From Mycolicibacterium grossiae (GTDB lineage: Bacteria; Actinomycetota; Actinomycetes; Mycobacteriales; Mycobacteriaceae): a stretch of 64,000 nucleotides of DNA. Location: contig NZ_CP043474.1 of the NCBI RefSeq assembly GCF_008329645.1, positions 806,001-870,000 of the forward strand, given 5' to 3'. Shown piece by piece: positions 10,168 to 18,817 of the stretch (positions are counted from its first letter, which is position 1; each line of letters starts with the position of its first letter). The translations under genes were made by a program, and so were the position numbers. The notes beneath the pieces are model-generated. The model saw nothing but the letters and a program-made list of their open reading frames with translations. It had not been told where the DNA came from and did not search any database.

Positions 10168-11235
10168 GTGCCAAACAACACTCCCCTCCGCGTCGTCCAA
10201 TGGACGACGGGCAATGTCGGCAAGAGTTCCGTCGCGGCCATCGCGGCCAACCCCAACCTCGACCTCGTCGGCCTCTATGCGTGGTCACCCGAGAAGGTCG
10301 GCCGCGACGCCGGTGAACTCGCCGGGATCGCGCCGCTGGGCGTGACCGCCACCAACGACGTCGACGCTTTGCTGGCCCTGAAGCCGGACTGCGTCGTCTA
10401 CAACCCGATGTGGATCGACGTCGACGAACTCGTCACCATCCTGTCGGCGGGCGTCAACGTGGTCGCGACGGCATCGTTCATCACCGGACACAACCAGGGC
10501 GAGGGCCGCGATCGGATCGCCGAGGCCTGCCAGCGAGGCAATGCGACGATGTTCGGGTCGGGAATCAGCCCCGGCTACATCAACTTGCTGGCGATTCTCG
10601 CGGCAAGCATCTGCGACCGGGTCGACAAGGTCACGGTGAACGAGGCCGCGGACACCACCTTCTACGACTCGCCCGCCACCGAGAAGCCCGTCGGCTTCGG
10701 CCGCCCGATCGACGACCCCGAGCTGCAGTCGATGACGGCGCACGGTACCGGTGTATTCGGGGAGGCGGTTCGGCTCATCGGCGACGCCCTGGGCGTCGAT
10801 CTCGACGAGGTGCGCTGCGAGGCGGAGTACGCCCAGACGACCGAGGACCTCGACCTGGGGTCGTGGACCATCCCCGCCGGGTGCGTGGCCGGGGTGGCCG
10901 CCAGCTGGCAGGGCATCGTCGCTGGCAAGACGGTCGTGGAGATCAACGTCCGCTGGCGCAAGGGACAGACGCTGGAGCCGGACTGGCAGATCGAGCAGGA
11001 CGGCTGGGTGCTGCAGGTCGACGGCCGGCCGACGGTGAAGAACGTGATCAGCTTCCTGCCGCCGCCCGACTTCGAGGCCACCACGCTCGAGGAGTTCATG
11101 GTGCTCGGCCACATCATGACGGCCATGCCGGCGATCAACGCCATCGCCGCCGTGGTGGCCGCGCCGCCGGGCATTGCGACCTACGTCGACCTGCCCCTGA
11201 CGCTGCCCCGCGGCGTGACACCGGTCAGCAAATGA
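10168..11235 (+). CDS. DapB-like NAD(P)-dependent dehydrogenase
   Basis: The 355-residue product begins with a Rossmann segment VVQWTTGNVGKSSVAAIA (about residues 8-25), as in dihydrodipicolinate-reductase-like and 2,4-diaminopentanoate-dehydrogenase-like proteins. ATASFITGH and GSGISPGYINLLA are typical of this family, which is expanded in mycobacteria and often linked to lipid or steroid degradation. It lacks the normal DapB C-terminal signature and is longer than DapB (about 245 residues in mycobacteria), so it is not the lysine pathway enzyme. The substrate is not known. The GTG start sits six bases after a -10 hexamer. Confidence 0.82.
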   Translation: MPNNTPLRVVQWTTGNVGKSSVAAIAANPNLDLVGLYAWSPEKVGRDAGELAGIAPLGVTATNDVDALLALKPDCVVYNPMWIDVDELVTILSAGVNVVATASFITGHNQGEGRDRIAEACQRGNATMFGSGISPGYINLLAILAASICDRVDKVTVNEAADTTFYDSPATEKPVGFGRPIDDPELQSMTAHGTGVFGEAVRLIGDALGVDLDEVRCEAEYAQTTEDLDLGSWTIPAGCVAGVAASWQGIVAGKTVVEINVRWRKGQTLEPDWQIEQDGWVLQVDGRPTVKNVISFLPPPDFEATTLEEFMVLGHIMTAMPAINAIAAVVAAPPGIATYVDLPLTLPRGVTPVSK

Positions 11236-11361
11236 TTCGCCCATAGCGGTTCGATTTGCCCTGCATCCGGGCCGCGGCGCGCCGGGACGAAGGGCTTGTT
11301 AGCTGCCAGCAAACGGGGTTAGGGTCTGGGGAGACGTAGATCACTCTCGAAGGGACCTCAC

Positions 11362-11640
11362 GTGATGGCGACGTGGCTACTGGCCTACCTGGGCGGTTGG
11401 GCGGTGACGACCGCCGTGGCCTTCGTCGCGGCCCGGACCATGGCCCCGCGCTTCTCCTGCGGCGGCGGATCCTTTGCCCTCAGCGTATTGGCCGGCGCGG
11501 TATGGCCGCTCATGCTCCTCGGCGCCCTGGAGTTCGCATCGGTAGCGATGTGGTCGACGGTCCGGTCGTGGCGCAAACCGGTCGAGATCCCGGAGTCGTG
11601 GTTGATGCGCACGCCCGAGCGGGTGCTCGTCCTGCACTGA
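11362..11640 (+). CDS. Small membrane protein of unknown function
   Basis: The 92-residue product has two hydrophobic helices (about residues 4-25 and 38-65) joined by a short FSCGGGS loop, then a basic tail ending ESWLMRTPERVLVLH. GTG at 11362 and the adjacent ATG at 11365 are both possible; AAGGGA lies at usable spacing for either. A TAGGGT hexamer about 40 bases upstream could be the -10. I do not recognise a family. The tail of the frame carries one of two TGCACTGAGT copies that flank its stop codon. Confidence 0.6.
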   Translation: MMATWLLAYLGGWAVTTAVAFVAARTMAPRFSCGGGSFALSVLAGAVWPLMLLGALEFASVAMWSTVRSWRKPVEIPESWLMRTPERVLVLH

Positions 11641-11658
11641 GTTCATCGGTGCACTGAG

Positions 11659-12711
11659 TCAGCGCCGATTTCCGTCGTCGTCCCAGTGCGCGGCGACCTT
11701 CTTGCTCGGCTGCACGCGCGGCGGTTCGCCCGGCATCTTCGGGTAGCTCGGCGGGTAGGGCAGGTCGCCCAGGCCCCGCTCCTCCTCGTCGGCGCGGACC
11801 ATCTCCAGCAGCGGCTCGAGCGAGTGCGCGCGGGCGTCGATGTCGGCCCACGGGTCCGGCCGTCCCGCGACGACGCCGGGCACCGTGGCGATCGTGTAGT
11901 CATCGGGTTCGGCGTCGGCCAACTCCTCCCAGGACAGCGGGGTGGAGACCGTGGCGATCGGCGTCCGGCGCACCGAGTACGCCGAGGCGAAGGTGCGGTC
12001 GCGGGCGTTCTGGTTGTAGTCGATGAACAGCCGCTCGCCGCGCTCCTCCTTCCACCACGACGTCGTCACCGCGTCCGGCGCGCGCCGCTCCACCTCGCGC
12101 GCCAGGGCGATGCCCGCACGGCGGACCGCGACGAAGTCCCACTCCGGGGCGATACGGATGAACACGTGCACGCCCCGCCCGCCGGAGGTCTTCGGATAGC
12201 CGGTCAGTCCCAGCTCGTCGAGCAGCGGCTTGAGCACCCCGACGGCGACCTCGCGCGCGTCGGTGAAGTCGGTTCCCGGCTGCGGGTCGAGGTCGACGCG
12301 CAACTCGTCGGGATGTTCGGTGTCCGGGCAGCGCACCTGCCACGGGTGCAGCGTGACGGTGCCCATCTGCGCCGCCCAGATCAGCGCCGCCGGGTGCGTC
12401 ACCATCAGCGTGTCCGCCGTCCGCCCGGAGGGGAAGGTCACCGTGCAGGACTCCAGATAGTCGGGCCGCTTCACCGGCAGCCGCTTCTGGTAGATCTCCT
12501 CGCCGTCGATGCCGTCGGGAAAGCGCTGCAGGTGCGTCGGACGGTTGCGCAGCAGCGCGACCATCGGCTCGGCCACCGCGCGGTAGTAGTCCACCAGCGC
12601 ACCCTTGGTGCCCGCCGTCCCGAGGGCCGGAAAGTACGGCTTGTCCGGGTTGGTCAGGCGCACCTTCACGCCGTCGACGTCGATCTCGGTGGCGACGCTC
12701 TTCGCGGCCAT
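11659..12711 (-). CDS. Stand-alone LigD-type primase-polymerase (PolD1/Prim-PolC type)
   Basis: The 350-residue product matches the archaeo-eukaryotic primase-type polymerase domain of LigD without nuclease or ligase domains. Metal-binding aspartates are D140 and D142 (VDLDPQPG) and D231 (FIDYNQN); the SGGRGVHVF motif (176-184) binds nucleotide phosphates. Such enzymes add ribonucleotides at short gaps in excision repair. The gene starts inside the ligase stop (TGATG overlap), so ligase and polymerase are coupled, as for Rv3731-Rv3730c. In M. smegmatis the pair is reported to act in gap repair. The tail PSKKVAAHWDDDGNRR is basic and probably flexible. Confidence 0.92.
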   Translation of the reverse strand: MAAKSVATEIDVDGVKVRLTNPDKPYFPALGTAGTKGALVDYYRAVAEPMVALLRNRPTHLQRFPDGIDGEEIYQKRLPVKRPDYLESCTVTFPSGRTADTLMVTHPAALIWAAQMGTVTLHPWQVRCPDTEHPDELRVDLDPQPGTDFTDAREVAVGVLKPLLDELGLTGYPKTSGGRGVHVFIRIAPEWDFVAVRRAGIALAREVERRAPDAVTTSWWKEERGERLFIDYNQNARDRTFASAYSVRRTPIATVSTPLSWEELADAEPDDYTIATVPGVVAGRPDPWADIDARAHSLEPLLEMVRADEEERGLGDLPYPPSYPKMPGEPPRVQPSKKVAAHWDDDGNRR

Positions 12712-13766
12712 CACTGTCCTTCCAGTACGTCGAACAGGTCGTAGTTCAGCGGAACGTCGAGCTGGTCGAACGTGCAGCTCGCCGGATCGCGGTCGGGGCG
12801 CCACCGGACGAACGTCACGGCGTGCCGGAACCGTTGGCCGGCGTCGGTGTTGCCCTCCATCTGGTCGTAGGCCACCTCGCAGACCCGCTCCGGCCGCACC
12901 GGGATCCAGCGTTTGTCGGCCGCGGAGTTCCACCGCGACGGCTCGCCGTCGTTGACCTGGTCGCCCTCGCGCAGCGGCTCGAGTTCGGCGAGCATCTTCG
13001 TGCGGGCGGCGACGCTGAACGATGCCGCACCGCCGACCATGCGGAGGTCACCGCCGGCGTCGTAGAGGCCCAGCAGCACCGAGCCGACGCCCTCGCCGCT
13101 CTTGTGGATGCGGTACCCCATCACGACGCAGTCGGCGTCGCGGGCGTGCTTGACCTTCACCATCTCCCGCTTGCCGGGCAGGTACGGACCGTCGAGCCGC
13201 TTGGCGATCACGCCGTCCAGACCGGCGCCCTCGAACGTGGTGAGCCAGTGGGTGGCCTGGTCGGCATCGGACGTGGTGCGGGTGACGTGACACCACTGCT
13301 TCTCCGCGACGGCGTCGAGCAGCGCCTCGCGCCGGACGCGGAACGGCTCGCGCAGCAGCGGGCGGTCGCCGGTGGCCAACGCGTCGAATCCGATGAAGTG
13401 GGCGGGCGTCTCGGCGGAGAGCTTGCGGATCCGGCTCTCGGCAGGATGGATCCGCTGGCTCAGCGACTCCCAGTCCAGCCGGGTCCGGCCGTCGATCTCG
13501 CGGGGCACCACCACCTCGCCGTCCAGGACGCAGCGGTCGGCGAGTTCGTCGCGCAGCGCATCGAGCAGCTCCGGGAAGTAGCGGCCCAGGTCCTTGCCGC
13601 TGCGCGAGATCGCCGACACCTCGTCGCCGTCGCGGAACACCAGGGCGCGGAAGCCGTCCCACTTGGGTTCGTAGGACCACGCGCCCGGCTCGGTGGGGAC
13701 CTTCGCCGCGGCCTTAGCGAGCATGGGGTCGACGGGCGGCAGCACGGGAAGGTCCACGGTCTCCAT
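12711..13766 (-). CDS. ligC: ATP-dependent DNA ligase LigC (first copy)
   Basis: The 351-residue product is a minimal ATP-dependent ligase: an adenylation domain with K35 in motif I (EPKWDGFR), DGEVVV (motif III region), EGLDGVI-type motif IV as GAGLDGVIAK, and motif V in MVKVKHARDADCVV, then an OB-fold domain (about 230-351). It seals nicks in DNA repair and is not the replicative NAD-dependent ligase. It precedes the primase-polymerase in an operon with a one-base overlap. A second LigC-type gene lies 4 kb away in opposite orientation. Confidence 0.94.
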   Translation of the reverse strand: METVDLPVLPPVDPMLAKAAAKVPTEPGAWSYEPKWDGFRALVFRDGDEVSAISRSGKDLGRYFPELLDALRDELADRCVLDGEVVVPREIDGRTRLDWESLSQRIHPAESRIRKLSAETPAHFIGFDALATGDRPLLREPFRVRREALLDAVAEKQWCHVTRTTSDADQATHWLTTFEGAGLDGVIAKRLDGPYLPGKREMVKVKHARDADCVVMGYRIHKSGEGVGSVLLGLYDAGGDLRMVGGAASFSVAARTKMLAELEPLREGDQVNDGEPSRWNSAADKRWIPVRPERVCEVAYDQMEGNTDAGQRFRHAVTFVRWRPDRDPASCTFDQLDVPLNYDLFDVLEGQ

Positions 13767-13844
13767 CCTGGGTCATCGGTCAACGACGTTCGGGTGGACT
13801 GACTACCCGTCGCCGCCGGACTCATCGCGGTCGCTCCGGATCGG

Positions 13845-13850
13845 TACCGT
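13845..13850 (+). promoter_or_regulatory. Candidate -10 element upstream of the GH3 gene
   Basis: TACCGT lies eight bases before the ATG at 13859. The spacing would give a transcript with no leader or one of a base or two. Confidence 0.3.
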
Positions 13851-13858
13851 CGCAAGAG

Positions 13859-15997
13859 ATGCCCGAGACCCCCTTCGCCGCCGCCGTCGACGAGGTCCGG
13901 CGTGGCGACACGAGCGCCGACGACGCGGCCGCCGCACTGGCCGACCTGCTCACCGACGACGAGCTGCTGTGGCTGCTCGACGGTGACCGCACGCTGCTCG
14001 AGACCTTCCGTGGCGCCGGGTCCGGCTTCCCCGCCGTGACGGCCGGGCGCATCGACCGCGTCGGCATCCCCGGCCTGCGCTTCACCGACGGCCCGCGCGG
14101 CGTGGCGATCGGCCCGTCGACGAGCTTCCCGGTCGCCATCGCCCGCGCCGCCACGTGGGACGTCGACGTGGAGCGCCGGGTCGCCGCCGCCATCGGCGCG
14201 GAGGCGCGGGCGCTCGGCGCCACCCTGTGGGGTGGGCTGTGCGTCAACGTCGCCCCGTTCCCCGGCTGGGGTCGCGCTCAGGAGTCCTACGGTGAGGACC
14301 CGCTGCTGCTGGGCGAGATGGGTGCCGCCGCGACCACGGGTGCCCGCCCGTGGGTCATCACCAGCGTCAAGCACTTCGCGCTCAACTCGATGGAGGAGGC
14401 GCGCTTCACGGTCGACGTCCGCGTCGCCGAGGACGTGCTGCACGAGCGCTATCTGCCGCACTTCCGCCGCACCGTCGAGGCCGGCGTCGACTCTGTGATG
14501 AGCGCGTACAACTCGGTCAACGGCGCGTGGGCCGGCGAGAACCGCCACCTGCTCACCGAGGTGCTGCGCGGGCTGTGGGGCTTCCGCGGCTTCGTGCACA
14601 CCGACTGGGTGTGGGGCCTGCGCCATCCGGTCGCGTCGGTCGCCGCCGGGCAGGACGTCGAGATGCCGGCCCGCCAGCAGCGCGCCGCGACGCTGCCCGC
14701 CGCGCTGCGCTCGGGCGCGTTGGCGCGCGCGGACGTGCGCCGCGCCGCAGTGCGGATCCTGCGCACGCAGCTCGACTTCACCGCCCGCGCCCGGCCGACG
14801 CCGCCGCGCAGCGTGGTCGCCGGCGCCGAGCACCGTACGTTGGCCCGCGAGGTCGCCCACCGTGCGACGGTGCTGCTGCGCAACGATCGGGTCGACGGCA
14901 CCCCGCTGCTGCCGCTCGGTGCGGACACCACGCGCATCGCGGTGCTGGGTCGGCTGGCCGACGAGGCCAACCTCGGCGACACCGGCTCGTCCCGGGTGCG
15001 CGCGCCGTCCACCGCATCGGTGCTCGACGGGTTGCGGGAGCGGCTCGGGGAACGCGTCGTCACCGCACCGGCGGACGCCTCCCCGACCCGCGCCGCCGCA
15101 CTCGCCCGCGACGCCGACGTCGCCGTGGTCGTCGTGGGACTGACACCGAAGGACGAGGGCGAGGCGCTCATCGCGCCCGGCGCCGACACCATGCGGCTGC
15201 TGGGCGGCGTGCTGCGCTGGCCGCTCGTCGCGCGCGCCGCGAGCGCGCTGTTCGACGTCTCGCAACGCTGGTGGACGTTCGGCGGCGACCGGTCGGATCT
15301 GCGGCTGCACGACGAGGACGTGGCGGTGATCCGCGCGGTCGCCTCCGCGAACCCGCGCACCGTCGTCGTCGTCATCGGCGGCGGCACGGTGGTGGTCGAC
15401 CCCTGGGACCGCGACGTCGCCGCGCTGCTGCTGGCGTGGTACCCGGGCATGGAGGGCGGCCGGGCGCTGGCCGACGTACTGTTCGGTGACGCCGAGCCCG
15501 CGGGACGGCTGCCCGTCGTCGTCCCCCGTCGACAAGCTCATGTGCCGCAGCCGAATTGGCGCGCGACGACGGTCGACTACGACCGCTGGTGGGGGCAGCG
15601 CAAGCTCGACCACGACGGTGTGGCAGCGGCCTATCCCCTGGGCTTCGGCCTCGGCTACACGACGTTCGCGGTCGATGACCTGAGCCTCGGTGACGTCGAC
15701 GGCGAGCGCGTCGACGCAACGGTCACCGTCACCAATACCGGCGGACGCGCCGGCCGGCACGTCGTCCAGCTCTACGCAGTGCGCGACGTCGACGGTCGGC
15801 CGGTGCACCACCTCGTCGGCTTCACCTCCGTCGCCCTCGCGGCGGGCGAGCGCGCGACCGTCACGGTGGGCTGCTCACTGCGCCCGCTGCAACGCTGGAC
15901 GCCGGACGGGTTCGTGCTCCCCGCCGGCGAGGTCACCGTGGCGGCCGGGGGCCACGCCGGCGACCCCGGCGCGGTGCGGCGCCCCCTGTCCCTGTAG
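13859..15997 (+). CDS. Glycoside hydrolase family 3 beta-glucosidase
   Basis: The 712-residue product has the three GH3 parts: a TIM-barrel-like domain (about 1-300), an alpha/beta sandwich (about 320-560) and a C-terminal fibronectin-III-like domain (about 600-712). The nucleophile is the Asp near residue 248 in GFVHTDWVWG. SVKHFALNSMEEARF and MSAYNSVNGAWAGEN are the usual substrate-binding segments. There is no signal peptide, so it should act in the cytoplasm on imported beta-glucosides. It interrupts the two LigC genes and is divergent from the first. A GntR, LacI or sugar transporter gene is not present nearby, so its inducer is unclear. Confidence 0.9.
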   Translation: MPETPFAAAVDEVRRGDTSADDAAAALADLLTDDELLWLLDGDRTLLETFRGAGSGFPAVTAGRIDRVGIPGLRFTDGPRGVAIGPSTSFPVAIARAATWDVDVERRVAAAIGAEARALGATLWGGLCVNVAPFPGWGRAQESYGEDPLLLGEMGAAATTGARPWVITSVKHFALNSMEEARFTVDVRVAEDVLHERYLPHFRRTVEAGVDSVMSAYNSVNGAWAGENRHLLTEVLRGLWGFRGFVHTDWVWGLRHPVASVAAGQDVEMPARQQRAATLPAALRSGALARADVRRAAVRILRTQLDFTARARPTPPRSVVAGAEHRTLAREVAHRATVLLRNDRVDGTPLLPLGADTTRIAVLGRLADEANLGDTGSSRVRAPSTASVLDGLRERLGERVVTAPADASPTRAAALARDADVAVVVVGLTPKDEGEALIAPGADTMRLLGGVLRWPLVARAASALFDVSQRWWTFGGDRSDLRLHDEDVAVIRAVASANPRTVVVVIGGGTVVVDPWDRDVAALLLAWYPGMEGGRALADVLFGDAEPAGRLPVVVPRRQAHVPQPNWRATTVDYDRWWGQRKLDHDGVAAAYPLGFGLGYTTFAVDDLSLGDVDGERVDATVTVTNTGGRAGRHVVQLYAVRDVDGRPVHHLVGFTSVALAAGERATVTVGCSLRPLQRWTPDGFVLPAGEVTVAAGGHAGDPGAVRRPLSL

Positions 15998-16073
15998 ACG
16001 TCATCTCCGTCGACGTGTGGTGTCGGCGGCTCGGGGTATGGCGGCCGCGGACAGCGCCGACGAGAGGGCCGAG

Positions 16074-17729
16074 ATGACGAACTACAGGAGTGCCGTGGGC
16101 ACGGCGGCAGCCGTGAGCGTGGTGGCGGCGGGGCTGCTGACCGGCGGTGCGCACGACCGACGGCAGGAGGCCGTCCCGGAGCCGGCGATGCTCCGCACGG
16201 CGGCCGTCGCCCCGCTGCTGCCGACGGTGTCGCTCGAACCGTCGACCGGCCGTGCGGCATCGGCGTCCCCCGCCACCGCCCGGGTGACCGCGCCGCCGGC
16301 CGCGGTGGCGGACGCATCGTCGGGCGCCGTCGTCGAGTCCTTCTCGGCGGCGGTGTCGGCGGCGTCGGCCATTACCGCACGCCGCGCAGCACCGTCCCCG
16401 GTGGCCATGCCGCGCCTGGTGCCGATCCTGCCGTCGCCCGGCGGCGGGCACGACCCGGATCGAGCCGTGCCCGGCATCTCGGCCGCCGCGCTGGCGGCCG
16501 TCGGCGCTCCGGCGGTCGCCGTGGTGGCGCCGACGGGCGCGTTCCTCGGCCTGATCGGCCCCGGCGGGCTGCTGATCGGTGACGGCGTCCTGCCAGGGCA
16601 GAACGGCGGCCTGTTCTTCGGCAACGGCGCCGACGGTCAGCTCGACGGCGTGGCCGGCGGCAACGGCGGGCTCTTCTTCGGCAATGGCGGCACCGGTGGT
16701 GCCGGCGCCTCGGGCGGCAACGCCGGATTGATCGGCCGCGGCGGTGACGGCGGTGCGGCCACCGCACTCGGTCTGGCCGGCGGCGCGGGCGGCGCGGGCG
16801 GCGCGCTGTTCGGCAACGGCGGCAACGGGGGCAGCAGCGTCACGGGGACGGGCGGTACCGGCGGCAGCGCCGGGGCCATCGCCGGCAGCGGTGGCAACGG
16901 CGGCGCCAGCACGTCGGGCACCGGTGGCGACGGCGGCGACGCGGCGACGATGTTCGGCAACGGCGGCAGCGGCGGCAGTTCCGCGCTCGGCGGCGACGGC
17001 GGCGACGGCGGCGACGGCGCCTCGCTCGCCGGCAACGGCGGCGCAGGCGGCAACGGCGGCGCCGCGGTGGCGGGTGGCCGTGCGGGCAACGGCGGCGCAG
17101 GCGGCAACGGCGGCGCCGCGGTGGCGGGTGGCCGTGCGGGCAACGGCGGAAACGGCGGCGCGGGAGCCGACTTCGGCAGTGGTGGTGCCGGAGGCAACGG
17201 CGGTGACGACCGCACCGGCGTCACCGGGGCGATCGGTGGCGACGGCGGCAACGGCGGCAACTCGGTGATCGGCAACGCGGGCAACGCCGGCAACGGCGGT
17301 ACCGCCGTCACCGTCGGCGGCACGGCCGTCGGCGGGCGCGGCGGGAGCGGCGGCAGCTCGGCCGGCTCGGGCACCGGCGGCGCCGGTGGGCGCGGCGGCG
17401 ACGCGACGTCGGCGACGGGAAATGCCACCGGAGGTCAGGGGGGCCGGGGCGGCACCGGCGGTCTGACCGGCAACGGCGGCAACGGTGGGCGCGGCGGCAG
17501 CGCCACCGCGGGCGGCGTCGCGGTCGGCGGGGCGGGCGGCGCCGGCAACACCGGCGGCCTGGTGGCGCCCGGCGGGTTCGGCGGCGACGGCGGCTCCGCG
17601 GTCGGCGGCGCGTCGGGCACCGGCGGCAACGGCGGTGCGGGCGGCAACGGCTTCGGCGACGCCGACGGCGCGGGCGGGCGCGGCGGCGTGGGCAGCACGA
17701 CGAACGGTACCGACGGCGCCGACGGGTAG
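16074..17729 (+). CDS. PGRS-type glycine-rich repeat protein without a PE domain
   Basis: The 551-residue product starts with a signal-like segment (YRSAVGTAAAVSVVAAGLLTGGA), then an Ala/Pro-rich region to about residue 170, then some 380 residues of GGNGG/GGAGG repeats as in PE_PGRS proteins. The N-terminus has no PE motif. GLIGPGGLLIGDG and NGGLFFGNG are the loop-turn units found at the start of PGRS domains, which in structural models bind calcium through GGXGXD turns. The ATG at 16074 follows AGAGGG; an in-frame ATG at 16038 is possible. Surface or envelope location is likely. Extreme GC and repeats make sequencing errors a real risk here. Confidence 0.78.
   Translation: MTNYRSAVGTAAAVSVVAAGLLTGGAHDRRQEAVPEPAMLRTAAVAPLLPTVSLEPSTGRAASASPATARVTAPPAAVADASSGAVVESFSAAVSAASAITARRAAPSPVAMPRLVPILPSPGGGHDPDRAVPGISAAALAAVGAPAVAVVAPTGAFLGLIGPGGLLIGDGVLPGQNGGLFFGNGADGQLDGVAGGNGGLFFGNGGTGGAGASGGNAGLIGRGGDGGAATALGLAGGAGGAGGALFGNGGNGGSSVTGTGGTGGSAGAIAGSGGNGGASTSGTGGDGGDAATMFGNGGSGGSSALGGDGGDGGDGASLAGNGGAGGNGGAAVAGGRAGNGGAGGNGGAAVAGGRAGNGGNGGAGADFGSGGAGGNGGDDRTGVTGAIGGDGGNGGNSVIGNAGNAGNGGTAVTVGGTAVGGRGGSGGSSAGSGTGGAGGRGGDATSATGNATGGQGGRGGTGGLTGNGGNGGRGGSATAGGVAVGGAGGAGNTGGLVAPGGFGGDGGSAVGGASGTGGNGGAGGNGFGDADGAGGRGGVGSTTNGTDGADG
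17037..17144 (+). repeat. Perfect 54-bp tandem duplication in the PGRS region
   Basis: Two identical 54-bp units lie head to tail at 17037-17090 and 17091-17144. Each encodes GGAGGNGGAAVAGGRAGN. Perfect identity, down to silent positions, shows a recent duplication among otherwise diverged repeats. Confidence 0.95.
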
Positions 17730-17740
17730 CGCCGGGCGGG

Positions 17741-17746
17741 GAGAAT
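17741..17746 (+). promoter_or_regulatory. Possible -10 element of the second ligase gene
   Basis: GAGAAT lies six bases before the GTG at 17753, the same distance as the leaderless promoters elsewhere here, but the first base departs from TAnnnT. Confidence 0.25.
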
Positions 17747-17752
17747 GGCGGC

Positions 17753-18817
17753 GTGCACCTTCCCGTCATGCCGCCGGTCGCGCCGATGCTGGCGAAGCTG
17801 GTCCCCGAGATCCCGCCGGACGCCAGCTACGAGCCGAAGTTCGACGGGTTCCGCTCGATCTGCTTCCGTGACGGCGACGAGGTCGAGTTCGGCAGCCGCA
17901 ACGAGCGGCCGCTGACCCGCTACTTCCCCGAACTGGTCGCCGCGGCGCTGGCCGAGCTGCCACAGCGATGCGTGGTCGACGGGGAGATCGTCGTCGCGGG
18001 CGCCGGCGGCCTCGACTTCGACGCGCTGCAGCTGCGCATGCACCCCGCGGCGTCCCGGGTGCGGATGCTGTCGACGAAGACCCCAGCGGCGTTCATCGCG
18101 TTCGACCTGCTCGCGCTCGGCGACGACGACCTCACCGCCCGCCCGTTCGCCGCGCGCCGCGCCGCACTGGTCGAGGCGATGTCCGGCGCGGGGCGGTCCT
18201 TCCACCTCACGCCGACGACCACCGACCCCGACGTGGCACGGCGCTGGTTCACCGACTTCGAGGGCGCCGGACTCGACGGCATCATCGCCAAGCCGCTCGA
18301 CGTCCGCTACGTGCCGGACAAGCGGGTCATGTTCAAGGTCAAGCACGCCCGCACGGCAGACTGCGTGGTGGCCGGCTACCGCGTGCACAAGTCGGGATCC
18401 GACGCCATCGGTTCACTGCTGCTCGGTCTCTACACCGACGAGGGCGATCTCGCGTCGGTCGGCGTCGTCGGCGCGTTCCCCATGGCGACGCGGCGCACGC
18501 TGTTCACCGAACTGCAGCCGTTGGTCACGTCGTTCGAGGGCCACCCGTGGAACTGGGGCGCACGGATGGACGCGGCGGCGGTGCGGAACGTGGGCGGGTC
18601 CCGGTGGAACGCCGGCAAGGACCTGTCCTTCGTCCCGCTGCGCCCCGAGCGGGTCGTCGAGGTCCGCTACGACTACATGGAGGGCTCGCGGTTCCGCCAC
18701 CTCGCGCAGTTCAACCGGTGGCGCCCGGACCGCGATCCCCGCAGCTGCACCTACGCCCAGCTCGAGCAGCCGCCGGGCGTCGACCTCGCCGACGTCATCC
18801 CGGGGTTGTCGCCGTAG
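17753..18817 (+). CDS. ligC2: ATP-dependent DNA ligase, second LigC copy (LigC2 type)
   Basis: The 354-residue product has the same two-domain layout as the first LigC. The adenylated lysine is K29 in EPKFDGFR, with DGEIVV, GAGLDGIIAK and MFKVKHARTADCVV as later motifs, and a full OB domain. The two copies are clearly paralogous yet well diverged, so the duplication is old; M. smegmatis also has LigC1 and LigC2. This copy stands alone and has no polymerase partner. Its last 23 bases overlap the convergent reactivase gene at 18795. Confidence 0.92.
   Translation: MHLPVMPPVAPMLAKLVPEIPPDASYEPKFDGFRSICFRDGDEVEFGSRNERPLTRYFPELVAAALAELPQRCVVDGEIVVAGAGGLDFDALQLRMHPAASRVRMLSTKTPAAFIAFDLLALGDDDLTARPFAARRAALVEAMSGAGRSFHLTPTTTDPDVARRWFTDFEGAGLDGIIAKPLDVRYVPDKRVMFKVKHARTADCVVAGYRVHKSGSDAIGSLLLGLYTDEGDLASVGVVGAFPMATRRTLFTELQPLVTSFEGHPWNWGARMDAAAVRNVGGSRWNAGKDLSFVPLRPERVVEVRYDYMEGSRFRHLAQFNRWRPDRDPRSCTYAQLEQPPGVDLADVIPGLSP

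Noticed and set aside
13460..15811. A 783-codon open frame antisense to the GH3 gene and part of the ligase gene
   Set aside because: It has no recognisable domain, is Arg/His/Gly-rich as expected for the complement of high-GC coding DNA, and the GH3 motifs on the other strand are complete.
17037..17144. Direct repeats considered as a CRISPR array
   Set aside because: The two units are head to tail without spacers and lie in a coding repeat domain. No cas gene is present.
16637..17428. A 263-codon proline-rich frame antisense to the PGRS repeats
   Set aside because: Antisense of Gly-rich codons automatically gives Pro/Ala-rich frames. The sense strand has a signal peptide and PGRS units.
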